Source: Mercurialis annua
Taxonomy: Eukaryota; Streptophyta; Magnoliopsida; Malpighiales; Euphorbiaceae
DNA: 64,000 nt
Assembly: GCF_937616625.2 (NCBI RefSeq)
Contig: NC_065575.1
Location: forward strand, 5,215,501 to 5,279,500
Reading direction: 5' to 3'
Both the position numbers and the translations under genes were made by a program. The notes beneath the pieces are model-generated. The model saw nothing but the letters and a program-made list of their open reading frames with translations. It had not been told where the DNA came from and made no database searches. Shown one piece after another: positions 34,123 through 47,116 of this stretch. Each line of letters opens with the position of its first letter. The stretch's first letter is position 1.

Positions 34123-37100
34123 ATGCTCAAAAGAAAGGCGGATCAAGATGATCCCAGTCCATGGCGACGCGAAGAGAAGATAGTACCTTACAGTGTGTTT
34201 CCTTAGTTTTTTTATTTTTCTTTCCGATATACATATATGTATGTGCACTAAAGTATGTTGGTATTTTGTTGTGTTTTTTATGTATATTTTTAGCTCCTGA
34301 AGAGTGGGATTGCATGAAGCATACTTTGAAGCAATACAAGTTTGCTGCATACAATGAAAACCAACACTTGGATATTTACACCAAAAGAGCTGCATTGAAA
34401 GCTGCTCCATTCGTTGTTTCTCTTGTTGCTTATATAGGTATAATGGTATATACATAATTTTAATGATTGTTTGCGTTGCTGTTGTTATGGTTGTGTTGCT
34501 TGGTTTATTTTCACATGCTACTTAATGTCTTTAATCTTATTTATATGCATATGGATGTGTGTTTTGATTTAATTTTTGCTATTTTTTTATCCATTCTTTT
34601 ACCTGATTTCATTTTGATGTTTTTAATATGAACTCTTTGACTGAATTTTTTTTGTGCTACCTTGATTTTTAAAGGTGAAGAGATGCTATATCAGAGTTCT
34701 GGAACTATTATTGAAAGTGATGATGTGAGCAGTGTTATTCTAACTTCTGCTAATCTCATTACGTGTCCTCCCACTAAAACTTTAACTCCGGATAATATTA
34801 AGGTCTGTCTATTCGAATTTAACTTTTTTCATTATCTTGTTTCAAAGAGTGTCTTACTTATTGTGACTCAAATGCTTGTTGTTTGAGATGTATGATGCGT
34901 TGTTTTTATAAATATTTTACTTATAGGTTTTGGTGTACCTTAAAGATGGGAGATCGTTTCATGGTGAAGTCTTAACATTTAATCCTCATTATAACATTGC
35001 TGCCATAAGAATTCAATCAAATGCTCATCTACCAACTGCATCAATGAGACACTTAGATGATTCCATAACGATTGATTCAAGTCAGCTTCATTTCCCTGAA
35101 GAAAAAACATTTCAGCTTCGGCCACATTCAAATTCTTATAATCTTCTTCCTGGAGATAGACTTTTTGCCATTGGACGTTATTTCGTGAAGCCTTATGACA
35201 TCATGATTGCTCCTGGTGAATTTTGGTAAAGCAATCTTAGCATATTCTACACTTATACAGAGTATATTATCCAAGGTTTTATTTTAATGTGGATTAAATA
35301 ATTTATATTGGTCAATATTGGGTTTACTCTTATTTTCTTTTTTCCTTTTTGTTTCAGTCTTGGTCGCTGTGATTATGACTGCAAGGAGCTTTTTAGGGCG
35401 TCTTGCAATATCTCTAGAGTATCCTTCTTACCATGTTTCCATTATCAATTGTATTTTTTCGTAATAATATAGTTCTCTTTGTCCTTTCCGGTTTATTACT
35501 GTATTTATTTACTGAACCATTGATTCCCCTACATCATTTCATCAATTTGTTCTGAATATGGTGGATGAATTTCTTTGCATAACTTACATTCTAATATTAT
35601 GTAATATTGAGAATGTGATAGATTTTGGGTATTTTTTCTTCTTTGTAGTGTGGTATTGGAGGGCCACTTATCAACTATAACGGAGAAGTCGTTGGAATCT
35701 GCTTTTATAATTGCTCTTGTACTCCTTTTTTGCCTATCAATGTTGTGTCTAAGTGGTGGAACCAATACAAGACAAATGGGTAAGTATCCTACATGATAAT
35801 ATGGTTTAGTGAACTTTTTTTAAAGAATGGTTATACTTTTCTGTTATGTTCGACTTGATTTGTTAATTTCTTTGTCTATGTATGCATCCATTATGGTTGC
35901 GTAGTTCTTTTCTTTCAAGGTACTTCAAAAATTTGTTGACATGTATTATGGTCGGATGAAGCATATGATTTTCAAGTTGGACTTTATTTATGGTGTAAAA
36001 TTCTTTACTTTTATAATTTGACCTCTCAAGGGTTAAGGAGGAACTGTACTTCTCAAAATTCTAGTATTTAGGGTTTATTCATAAATGGACAAGCTGCTTT
36101 GTTGTGGCCAGCTGAAATTCAGTTTTGATAGCAAAATTTAGAACTCTTCATCCATGTTATATATGAGCTGTAAACAAAAGTCTTACTTCATCTATTCGGT
36201 ATGTGAATGGTTTGCGATTCTGTTACCTAGACTATCCATTTTTCCCTTCTATACTAGTGTCATCACAACAACACATTTATTTATGAATATCAAAGTTTTT
36301 TTCATTTATCTTCCTTATAAGTTTGCTTGGAGATATATTTTTCTTTTAACATCTATTAAAAATATTCTCATGTAAGCCCGTTAAACCAGGAAAACCTTAT
36401 TATTTTTATGTTTTATAGAGAGATTTTGGCTTCTGAAATCAGAAGTTTCATCAGTATTATGTGTTACACTCGTCAAGTCAACTTAAGTGCCCTGAAACAA
36501 CATTAGTTTTTTATCTTGTATGTTATTCACTGCAGTATTATCATACGAGTTGTCTAACTTATCTTAATTTGTTGTTTGAAGTAACTGCGATCTTTGCTAT
36601 TTGTAAGTTTATATTGTTTTATAAGTGCTAAATACATAAGAGAGGGGGAAAGTGGAGTAGATTAGTAGCCTACAACAAAATGCTCTTATAAATCATTCTT
36701 AATTCTTTATAAGATTCTTAGAAAATTATTAAAAGTAGTTTACATAAGTAAATATATTTTATAGTTTTCACGTCAATTGGCATGTCTTCATCATATAATT
36801 TAGTGATTTTTTTTTTGTGCTATGATGTTGCAAAATATTAAGCAACTTCACTTATAATCTGAATTCTAGATGTGAGACTTGTTCAAATTGTGAATGTCTG
36901 TGCTTGGTAATGCAATTCTTGCGTTGCTTTTACATATAGTCATAAAAAACAATCGACGAAGAGCTTTGGAGGTTCTAAAGAAGATTTAGTTTTATGTATA
37001 TTGTGTAACCATTCTTGTGCAATTTTCAATGTTTTGGCTCAGGATAACTCGTCAGCCATATCTTGGAATTGAATTGACCAACCTATATGCTGCCAAACTC

Positions 37101-39134
37101 TATGTTATGGAGGAGATCATTCAAAAGTTCCCCAACATCTGTAAGGGCGTAATCGTTGAAGAGGTTTGTTATTTCTTGCTTTTGTTAAATAAACTTTGGT
37201 TTTGTTGCGTAATTCAATTTTCCTTGATTAGTGGTTGTAAAAAGTATAAAGCTTGTTACTTCGAAGTACCTTAGGCCTAGTTTCAAGATGTTTTCTAAGG
37301 GTCTCATTTAGGGTTGGACAAGAAAATTAAAGAATTAATAGAAATACACACATTTATACATTGTAGTTTTTATTTTTTAATTATACTTGATATATAAGTT
37401 AATAAGTTTCATATAGTTGATATATATGTTAATAATCATATATGAAAAATTATTAGATTTTAATTTTAAATGTTTAAATTAATTATAGAATCAGATATAT
37501 AATAATTTATTTTTTTAACTAAACTAAATCAAACTTTTTGGTTCGGTTTGATGTAAGCTTCCCATAATGTTTGATTCGGTTCGATTTGAAAATTTAACAA
37601 ACATCGATTGGTCGGTTTTGGCCGATTCCAAACTGAACTAAACCAAACCGACCGTTACATAACCTTAGTCACATCTATGCAATGTATGCATAAAATAAAT
37701 AAAAACGTTATAAGTAATCCCTAATAAATGAATGGGAACATGTTTAAACACAAATAAACATGCACATACCCTGTTTTTTTGTCATAGAATGCAAGATGGA
37801 GATTTTCACTGCTAAATTTCATTAGGATCTTATGGTGTTACGATATTAGCTTTATCTATTACCCAAAGAGGAATTTGTACCGTTGATGATGTACTATATA
37901 ATTTTGGATGTATCCTGGCATGTTAAAAGAATTGCATGTTAATGGTAATGTTATTTGTACCCCCTTTTTGTTGACTATTGTTTCTATATCCGCCATTCAT
38001 TCATTTGGATTGGTTGATTGATGGATACTCCCATATAGCAGAGTCAAAAAGCATCCACCACATTAGTAGTGTGTATGAAATGGTTTTTAGTACATAGAGC
38101 TGCTTGGCTTTTTTTTCTTTTTTTTTTTCCTAATTGGATTTGTGGATGCTCCTATGAATTGTCAATAGGTTATACCAGGCTCTGTTGCTGATCTAGCTGG
38201 GATAAGACCAAAAGATGTTATAATCGAGTTTGGTGGGAAAACTGTGCATGGTTTCTTGGAGGTATGTTGTCTTCTATCATCATTAGTAACTTACAGTTCT
38301 GCAATATTTTTTTTGTTTTAGATTTAATTAGAGAGGGTTTGTTTGCTAATGGGATGAGGTGTTTGCTGAAAAAATGAAATCAAATGCTTGTGTATATTTG
38401 CAGATTGATTTAGTAATGATTTTGGTTGTGGTTCTGATTTATTTATTTTTCAGTTGATGAAAATAAGTACCAATTTGGAACTTTTTAATGTGTATGTTAG
38501 TAAACTCTTTTTGTTTGCTATTGCTTCTTTGACTAAATGCATACTTATATGATCTGAATAATGTATTTTTGTTTTTATGTATTTATAATCTAATTCCTGC
38601 TAGTGTTGGGCAGACAACAGGTTATTAGCCAAAATAGTACCAATTTTTTATACCTTGTTTCAAAATAGTACCATAACTCTAATCTGTATCATTATTGCAT
38701 TTTAAATCCTTTGAGATGCACAATATCATTCGGGCCTATTCATATTTTTTATTAATCCTATGTTGGTGTCAGTTAATTGAACTTATGTGGGATAAAGTTG
38801 GGGATTCAGTAGAGCTGGTTGTACTACGAGCAAGTGATGGTTCTTCTTTGAAGCTTAGCATGTTGGTTGAGGAGGCCACACCAGATAAATCATATAGGTA
38901 AAATCTTTTATTCCAAATTAAAAAACATAAATGAATTAGATTTCCCATAATATGACTTGATAAACATCATCTGGACTTATTGGTTTTTTTATAGATGAAG
39001 TGCACCCTTTCATGTTGCACTTGATATCTTGTTTTTCTTTTTCCTTTTTAATATTGACATGATGGTTTTTACTTCATTATGAATATTATATATGTTGTTG
39101 TGTCAGCTGGCCACTTTGGGAAAATGCACGGTAA
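34123..39134 (+). CDS. HtrA/Deg-like protein with PDZ-like domain, catalytic triad lost (copy 2)
   Basis: Ten exons: 34123-34192, 34294-34437, 34675-34802, 34927-35225, 35358-35418, 35649-35779, 37043-37163, 38169-38261, 38773-38897 and 39107-39134. They add to 1200 bases, 399 residues. Exons 3 to 10 have exactly the lengths and phases of gene 1; exon 1 is two codons longer and exon 2 eight codons shorter. The protease-like domain has TSAN (N98 for His), HYNIAAIRI (N137 for Asp) and CGIGGP (I237 for Ser), the same three losses as gene 1. The PDZ-like part carries PYLGIEL and IPGSVADLAGIRPKDVI. The end is WPLWENAR. The start is basic (MLKRK). With no stop or frameshift and all junctions intact, it looks like a kept gene coding for a non-catalytic protein. 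Its partner or function is unknown. Confidence 0.83.
37290..37680. repeat. Repeat insertion in intron 7 of long gene 2
   Basis: A block rich in CGGTTTGGTT-type words (TTTTTGGTTCGGTTTGATG, AACTAAACCAAACCGACCG) and starting TTTAGGGTTGGACAAG. The homologous intron of gene 1 has no such block. It is probably a non-autonomous element; the ends are not fixed. Confidence 0.4.
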
Positions 39135-39640
39135 AATGCTGGAGGATACATTGTCAATTATGAGTACATATAAGGTTTGTGGTTTTTAACTTAATTGCAC
39201 TTCCATAGTTGTTTATAAATATGATGTTTGCTTGCGTGTGTATTTCTTTTGAGAGGGTAACTAGAGTTAATGTACTTAGGTTAAAAAAAAAAGTAGAGTA
39301 AATGTATATTGCCTCTATTATTGTATAAGTGAGACTATCCATGTTTGGCTAGGATACATAATTCATTTTATAAAGTCTTCCAACATTTTTATTTGTGTTA
39401 CATGTTAAAAATAGTGCACTGTTATTCTTTATAATAATAGCTACATTTTGGTGATTTTGTAGATTGGCATGTCATATATGAGGCTGGAAAAACATTTTGG
39501 TAGTAGGTTCAGATAGTTTTTGGAAGTTTTATTATTGTTGATAGAAGTGGAAGAATGATAGCGGGTGGTAAGGAGGTTATTGAAAATAGTTAATTATATG
39601 TGGTATATTATTTTTTCAAAAATATTTATATGTTTATTAA
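39135..39640 (+). other. 3' noncoding region of long Deg-like gene 2
   Basis: Similar to the sequence after gene 1 up to about 39600 (GAGGCTGGA, ATTTTG, GTTATTGAAA). Not conserved as a reading frame. Confidence 0.45.
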
Positions 39641-40125
39641 TATACAACTATTGAAAACATTGATTCTATCATTTTAAAGTTCTCCATGCAATGTTTGGTT
39701 GTAGATATATAGATTTATAAAGATGTTTATAAAAACAGATGTAATCATTTGCTCAACTAAAGTTTCAAATTATTAGTCTCGGACTTTTCTTAAGAGCTGT
39801 TTGTGTAAAGCAAACTTAGCAATGTTGATTATATACATATTAACAATATAGACCCAAAAACAAACTTGGCTTTTTTGCTAAACAATTTTGATTTTTTTAG
39901 CCTAAAAAGTGTGGCAAAAAAACACTTCTCCACTGCATTGTGTTATGTTAAAGATCTCAATGTGTTGTCTTGCATTTTATGACCTAATTTTTGACAATAC
40001 TACTTAAGTTTGCGTGATTAAACATTCAAAACCTGCTTGTCTGATATTCACTTATGGAGATAAAAATTGCATGAGCAAAGCCTAGAGCAGTATACAGTGC
40101 TCTGAGCCGTAGCAAGTCTATCATC
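39641..40125. other. Intergenic, no gene seen
   Basis: Mostly AT-rich. The beginning resembles 6640-6850 after gene 1, so the direct duplication of the long gene includes some downstream flank. Confidence 0.35.
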
Positions 40126-40130
40126 ATTAC

Positions 40131-40252
40131 TGTTATACCGTAACTGTTGTAAGAATTTTATTTACATGATCTTCATCCACAACATCAGGAGAAACTTCTT
40201 CACACAAATACACTAGAGTTTCTTGTGTGAATTGCTTAACAAGATCCGATAG
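40131..40252 (-). other. Orphan exon-like open frame
   Basis: On the minus strand one frame reads LSDLVKQFTQETLVYLCEEV and continues SPDVVDEDHVNKIL to a stop. The composition is protein-like and unlike the AT-rich surroundings. No family was recognised and no further exon was found. It may be a transposed gene fragment. Confidence 0.25.
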
Positions 40253-40259
40253 TTGGTGA

Positions 40260-41180
40260 AACCGAACCGAAAAAGGAGATTTTTGGTTCGATTCAATTAA
40301 AACCGTCTATATATTATTAATGTATAATACAACAAAGGAAACTTGTAGCAGTTGAAGGTAGAGATGGTAAATGAGTGAGTTTGGGTGGGTATGGATGGTT
40401 ATTGGTGGGTTCAAATGGATGAGGTTATAAATAGGTATATCCATATATAACCCATTAAAATTTTATATAGGTACCCGTACCCTTGCAGCCCTATTTAATC
40501 CTTTCCCACTCATTTATCCATTTCTTTTATATTGCTCTAAGTTCCGGCTAATACACTCCAGCAGGAGTATCAGCTCCTACTCCCAGTGGCTAATACTAAT
40601 ATGCATTTCGGCTAAAATTATTTTCTCTTTTCTTTTAGTTTGTATAAATTTTTTAAAAAAATTACTAATCTGGTCGTTGCATTTTATTTAAAATATGTTA
40701 TTATATCTATAAATTTAGTTTGTACACTGCTATAATTACTTTATGCCATTTATTTTCTACCCAAAAACCTACATTAATTCAATGTACTAATGTTTTGTTT
40801 TTCAAAAACATTAAAACAACATTTAAAATTCCTTCTAAAAATAACTTTATTTAAGCAGTAAAATATGTACTACCTATCTTTTAATTTCAATTTTTTTTAT
40901 ATATTTATCTGTAAGTTCATTTTTACTAATATAAAAAAACAACTTATCCATTATGATTAATTTTTAATTTATTTTGATTAATTTTTGTAAAATCAACTTT
41001 GAATCTATTTCAGTAATATAAAAAGTAATTTTTTCATGAATTTACTAAAATAACTTAAAATTATAATGATATACCTTATCAAAGTTAGCCTTTTCCGATA
41101 AAATTATCAAAGTTATTTTTTTATGAAATTATCAAAGTTAATTAAATACTTCTTATTAGCAGTCGACTTGTGTGTGTATA
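40260..41180. other. Intergenic repeat debris
   Basis: Contains GGTTCGATTCAATTAAAACC and a GGTGGGTTCAAATGGATGAGG-type low-complexity stretch. No gene seen. Confidence 0.35.
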
Positions 41181-41185
41181 TATAT

Positions 41186-41473
41186 GGCATAATGTCTTAA
41201 AAAAAAACCTGACCTTTCATCCCTTTTCAATCCTACTCTAAAGTATAAAATTCACTAAATTGATTTTTTTTGCATTAGATTAACTTTTTATATTAAATTG
41301 ACCATTTTTAAAGAATTCTTTTGAACTTTTGTCAAATAAATAAAGGTCAATTTTATGCTTCAGTGTACAATTGAAATGAAAAATGCAAAATAGGGTAAAA
41401 TTGACAAATTTTCAACGTCGGGGTAGAATTGAAAGGGATAAAAGGTCGGGTTTTTTTTTAAGGCATTAAGTCC
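41186..41473. repeat. MITE, family 1, copy 1
   Basis: The ends are inverted: ATGTCTTAAAAAAAAACCTG and ACCTTTCATCCCTTTTCAAT on the left, ATTGAAAGGGATAAAAGGTC and the AAGGCATTAAGTC end on the right. The interior motif AAATTTTCAACGTCGGGGT is shared with the element at 47117. Confidence 0.65.
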
Positions 41474-42084
41474 TATATATATATATATAAAGCTGAATAA
41501 GTTTTTCATAATTTGACATTTGGCACATTCTAATTAGCTATCACATTTCATTCTATTTATATTTTTGGTAATAACATAAATGGAAAGTTTTTTTTAAAAT
41601 GTTGTCTTCCTTAGTAGTAATATTTTGTAATCATATCTTAAAGAGTATTTACATAATTTTCACCTATGGCTATCATTATCAACTTAATTAGAGTTTTTTA
41701 GAGGTAATACGGGCTTAGCCCAAAATTATTAGAGAATTACGTTCTGAAGTTCCAAAATTGATATTTGTTATTTCATCTTCAATTATTCTATTTCTAACCT
41801 TTTTAATTTCAATTTTTATACTTTTAAAATTAGAAAAATACGATTGTAATCGTTGGGAGATTTGCATGTCGCTATTGTGGCGAGATTCTCGGCTTCCTTT
41901 TCTCCATTCAAACTCTGATTTCCTTTTCATTCAAACTTCCCATTTCAATAGTTTTCAGAATTTGAATTCATTTCAACTAGGTCAGCCTCTAAAAAATCCC
42001 CCCTCCCAAACAAAATTGAATAAATCGACATCTAATCCGAATTCTAGTAAAAGAAAAATCGATTTTGCTGCAATTCCAGCGACA

Positions 42085-43020
42085 ATGAAGAATCGCAGAA
42101 AGCTTGTTCGTGAAGATGACGACAACGACTTCGAAGAGTTCGAGATCCCTGATAATCGTAGGGATAGGGCTGTTGCGGAACCCATTAGTTCTATAAAGGT
42201 ATTTTTTTGATTTTTTTTTCGTATTTTTTATATGTTTTCTACTCGTTTTTACTATCTTTAAGTTCATGTTTTGATGTTTGTTTATGTTTGAGTTTGTTTT
42301 TTCTTAGTATGTAATGATTTGTTAATAATATTTGTTTATCTTTGAGTTTGGTTGTCCTTGGTGCTACGAAGTTATAATTTTTCATAGTTGTTATGTGATA
42401 TTTATTGTTGTTTTGCTAGTCACAATTGTTATGATTTACTACAGAAGTGATTGTACTTAGTTTACCATGTTTTTAACAATCAAAATTAGTCTATAATGTT
42501 TAAACAATTTTTTGATTGCTTGTCAATGATATTAATCTAACTATTTTGTTGGTTAACCATAAGTTAACAGCTGGTTTATAGTTGGTTCTATTTTCTAATC
42601 ATTTGTTATCCACTGGTTCACCACATATTTTGCATACTAATCATATTTTTATGTAAATGATTTGTTGTTTGTCAATGATATTGATCTAACTATTTTGTTG
42701 GTTAACCATAAGTTAACAACTGGTTAGAGAAGGTTCGGCCGGACATTAATCTTACATCTCTTCCTTATCGAAATGTAGCAGTTGGTGCATCATTTGCTGT
42801 TGTTCGGGTCTGATATTCCAACTCAGAAGGATAGGTAATTTTCTTTTAAATTTATTATTATATTAATCTATTCAATAACTGAGTAAGTGTTTTTTTTCAT
42901 AGTGATTGTGGTGCATTTGTTTTGGCGTTTGCTTAGCATTTGATCATGAACCGACCAATTTCGGCTGATTATACCATAGAGAATCATCGTGAGCATCTTG
43001 AATTTCTGTTGTATCGATAA
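42085..43020 (+). pseudogene. Ulp1/C48-type peptidase relic of a transposon
   Basis: A first exon-like block (42085-42198, donor AAG|GTATTT) encodes an acidic stretch with REDDDNDFEEFEIPDN. Another block near 42730-42836 reads RPDINLTSLPYRNV and, one frame over, SDIPTQKD, ending in a GT donor. After a CATAG acceptor, 42903 onward completes Ser and gives DCGAFVLAFA, a stop, then HLIMNRPISADYT, ENHREHLEFLLYR and a stop. DCGAF is the catalytic-Cys motif of Ulp1-like C48 peptidases; such domains are common in plant Mutator-like elements. Frameshift and a TAG where Glu is expected make it a pseudogene. Confidence 0.6.
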
Positions 43021-43390
43021 AGACAAATGAAGATTGATAGAAATATTGACACTGACGAGGAGATTGAACCAAAACAAAAAAATGCAAGAAAAAAGACGGG
43101 AGAAGATTATTCCACATATTGCAATATATTTTGATTTTGTTAGCTATATGTCTTTTAGCATAATGAGAATTTCGATTAGTTAAATTTTGTGTTAACTATT
43201 TCACAATGTTTTTTGTACACAGTTGGTTACTATTTGGTATAATAAAGTGTTGATGAATTTTGTTTTTTTCTATTACATTATATTTTATTGAATTAAATAT
43301 TCTTCTATACTAGCAACTCTATAATTGGTATTATAATGGTGGCCAGTAAATAAATCGCTTGTCAGTATGTATAATATCCGGTCAGCTTTT

Positions 43391-43691
43391 GGTTAACTTC
43401 TCAAACACTAATGAACTGTCAGTATATAGTTGGTCATCGTTTGGTTGACCATTGAGTAACTAATTAATAGAATATAAGTTTGTCGGCGTTTTACTCACAA
43501 TTCACTAATGGGGTACTAAAAATAAAATTAATAATTTTTGTTGGTTAACTTCTGAAACACTAATGAACCAGTTATATTCAATTATAGTTGGTCATCGTTT
43601 GGTTGACAATTAGATAACTAATTAATAGACCATAAGTTTATCAGCGCTTTACTCATATTTCACTAATGGTGTACTAAAAGAATAATTAATA
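43391..43691. repeat. 152-base tandem duplication beside the Ulp1 relic
   Basis: GGTTAACTTCT...AACACTAATGAAC, GTTGGTCATCGTTTGGTTGA and CACTAATGG...GTACTAAAA occur at 43391 and again at 43543. Similar words occur singly at 42530-42740. This looks like subterminal repeat of the transposon that carried the Ulp1 gene. Confidence 0.6.
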
Positions 43692-44596
43692 ATTTTTTTA
43701 AAAAGTACAATTTGTTTAAAGTACATAATTTCAGTTTACCACAATTTACTAACAATTTATTATCAATATATTTAAAATAAAATTTATTACAAGTTAACCA
43801 ACAGTTTACCCAACATTAACCATTGGTTAACCAACACCAGAAACAATACAAACACTCATAAGCATTTCTTCAAACACCAAAAGTGCAACATCAAAATCAA
43901 CCACTGCCGACAACCACAGTCATCCACAACTATCAAATTAGACAATCTCTTCAAATCATAAAAAAAATGAGAAAGCAAGAGGATCATTAAAGTAGAACAA
44001 CTGCCACCTCCATTGGTGGTGCCACTATTGATGGTAGGAAGAATGACGACGTTTTCACTTCCGAGGAACGACGACGAGATGGAGAAGATGACATCACTGC
44101 TGGCATAGATGATACAAAAACGAGATGGAGAAGATGACATAGCTGAAAATAAGAATGACCTTGATCATAGAATCCAAACCCACCACCGCGACCTCCACTG
44201 AATCTTCAACTTTTTTCTCTTCAATTGATTGGATTCTTTGAATTTTTTTACTTTTGCATTAACATAATTTCTTGCTTTTTTCTCTGTTGTTTGATGCAAT
44301 TCTTTGTAATCTCCCACTTTCGAAAATTGAATATTAGCAGATTTTATTAGATCAAAGATTTTTCTAATTAGGAAAGATTTGTGTGAATTAAAAGTTGAGA
44401 GAAATTTTAGGAGAATCTTTGATCAGAGCTAATTGTTACCTTAATCAACTATTAATCGTATATCTCTAATTTATGAAAGTTAATTTTGCAAGAAAAAAGA
44501 AAGGAAAGATAAATATCTAAATGGAAAATCACAGGCGTATTTCTCTAATTATTTATAGTTAAGTTATACAATTGTCAATTTTTCTCACTTAATTAC
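43692..44596. other. Transposon-flanking sequence, no gene supported
   Basis: A 94-codon minus-strand open frame at 43856-44140 covers an internal repeat (ACGAGATGGAGAAGATGACA twice, near 44070 and 44120) and is Ser-rich. It has no recognisable motif and is not called. Confidence 0.35.
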
Positions 44597-45055
44597 ACTA
44601 GCATTAGGCCCGCGCATTGCACGGTATTTATTTGAGAAAATTACACCAAATCACCAAAAAATTCAAAAGTTTGTATAAATCACCCAACTTTTTTTTTTTG
44701 CAAAAATTCCTCAATTTTAAAAGATTCTTTTCATCTCTACCTTTTAATAGTTGTGATTACTATTTTATCCTTATGGTGTATTTTACCTATTGTGTTTCCA
44801 TTACATCTAATAATTTCTCCTCATTTTACATAAACCGGGCCGCTTCTAACCGAACCACCACCGGTCGGATTATTATTGGCCGGTCAACGGCCGGACCACC
44901 GCGGTCAACGCCGATCAACTTGCGGACCACCGCAGTCAACGGCCGGACCACCGCAGTCAACGGCAGTTGGACCATTGCTGGTTTGTGGTCTAACCATTTT
45001 TAATGATTGGACCAATTTTAGTTAGATAATTAAAAATTAAATAAAACACCTTTTT

Positions 45056-45127
45056 GTGGGTGAGGGGATTTGAACCCTTTACCTCTTATAAGGGAGTGCT
45101 TGTGCTTTGCCATTGAGGCAAAGACTA
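45056..45127 (-). repeat. tRNA-like segment, minus strand
   Basis: On the minus strand it has an A-box-like TGCCTCAATGGCAAAGCA and a B-box-like GGGTTCAAATCCC. The 5' acceptor strand does not pair with the 3' end, so it is not a working tRNA. The 5' half is repeated with its flank at about 45283-45330. Confidence 0.5.
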
Positions 45128-45146
45128 ATTGTTGTCATCATTTACT

Positions 45147-45178
<32 letters not shown>

Positions 45179-45340
45179 ATTGATTATAAATTTAGATTAA
45201 CTTGTTAGAATGAAATTAATTTATAATGCAAATTAAATATCAACTTAAATTAGCTTTAATATTAAATTAGTCTAATTTAATATAAGGGAGTGCTTGTGCT
45301 TTGCCATTGAGGCAAAGACTAATTGTTGTCATCATTTACT

Positions 45341-45389
<49 letters not shown>

Positions 45390-45460
45390 GATTATAAATT
45401 TAGATTAACTTGTTAGAATGAAATTAATTTATAATGCAAATTAAATATCAACTAAATATC
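45090..45460. repeat. Direct duplication with AT microsatellites
   Basis: AAGGGAGTGCTTGTGCTTTG and the following 150 bases occur at about 45090-45253 and 45283-45450. Each copy has an (AT)n run, about 26 bases long at 45153 and about 43 at 45345. Confidence 0.75.
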
Positions 45461-45679
45461 AACTTAAATTAGCTTTAATATTAAATTAGTCTAATTAAAT
45501 TTATTTATTTATTAAATATTTATACAATAAAAAAATAAAATATACATATATTTATATTTTATACAATTTATTAATACATAAGTAAAACTAGTAAAAATAT
45601 TTCTTAAAATCGAAAAATATAATGGTTTAGTGGTCGTGGTCGGATATGTGGTAGTGGGACCTCCGTAGTGTGCGAAAAC

Positions 45680-46935
45680 TCAATAAAAACTCAATATAAA
45701 CTCAATGACGACTTAATGTCAAATCAATGATAACTTAATGTCAACTTCATTATGTATACTATTAAAAATAATTTATAATATTACAAATAAACTAATAGTA
45801 ATTTTAAAGTAAATTATATATTTAAGCTTTTATTAAAATAAAATAAACCGAAAGTAATTTTAATATAAGTGAACTGAATATAAACTTAATATTAACTCAA
45901 TATCAACTCAATATAAACTCAAAGTAAACTTAATGTGAACTCAATATAAATTCAATATCAATTTAATGTTCACTGAATGTTAACTCAAAGTATTTGTTTT
46001 GATAAATAATTATAAATTTAATATGAATTTTTTTTATTATTATATAAATTTTTTTTTCTATAATTTATACTTTCAAAAATAAACTATAGTAGATTAAAAG
46101 TAAATTATTTAAGTTATTATTACAGTAATTTGTGTAAATTTAATCTCGACTCAATATCGACTCAATGTCAACTCAATAACGACCCAATATCAACTCAATG
46201 TAAACCTAATGTCAACTCAATAAACTTAATGTATTTTAGTAAGTATAATTTTAAAAATTAACTTAATATCACCTCAATGTCAATTTAATATCAACTCAAC
46301 GTCAATTCAATGTCAACTCAATGTAATCCTAATATCAACTCAATGTAAACCTGATGTAAATCCGAAGTACTTTTTTAGTAAATTTTTTTAATTTTAAAAT
46401 GTAAATTAATATCAACTCAATGTAAACTTAATAACTCAACGTCGACTCAATGTCAACTCAATGTAAACCTAATATCGATTCAATGTCAACTCATTGTCAA
46501 CTCAATGTAAAGTTAATGTCAATCCGAAGTAATGTTTTAGTAAATTATTTTAATTTTCAAATGTAAATTAATATCAACTTAATGTAAACTTAATAACTTA
46601 ACGTCAACTCAATGTAAACCTAATGGCGACTCTATGTCAACTCAATGTAAACCTAATGCCGACTCAATGTCAACTCAATGTAAACCTAATGTCAATCCAA
46701 AGTAATTTTTTAGTAAATTATTTTAATTTTGAAATGTAAATTAATATCAACTCAATGCAAACTTAATAACTGAATGTCGACTCAATGTCAAACTAATGTC
46801 GACTCAATGTCAACTCAATGTAAACCTAATGTCGACTTAATGTCAACTCAATGTAAATTACATGTCAATTCAAAGTAAATTTTTTAGTAAATTATTATAA
46901 TTTTAAAAATTAACTTAATATCAACTCAATTAACA
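45680..46935. repeat. ACTCAATGTCA minisatellite with higher-order units
   Basis: Dozens of copies of an about 11-base word, ACTCAATGTCA, ACTCAATGTAA or close forms, strung together. A larger unit of about 150-175 bases is visible from the marker GTAAATTAATATCAACT at 46401, 46563 and 46736, each followed by AAACTTAATAACT and a TTAGTAAATTATTTTAATTT spacer. It has no coding capacity. Confidence 0.8.
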
Positions 46936-47116
46936 TATATAATCTGTTTTGAGTTTATGTCGAGTTGATATTAAGTTGATTGTGTTTTTAATACATTAAT
47001 TTATAAAATCTATTTTAACTTAGTTTACTTTAAGTTAATATTTAATTAGGATAAATTATTTTAAATTTTGACAAGCGTAATATCTTATTAGTGTTTTATA
47101 ATAACATATTATTTAT

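Noticed and set aside
43856..44140. 94-codon Ser-rich minus-strand frame
   Set aside because: Overlaps a small internal repeat and has no motif, splice partner or copy elsewhere.
44617..45003. 128-codon plus-strand frame
   Set aside because: Lies across a poly-T stretch and GC-rich repeat words of the composite element; composition is repeat-driven.
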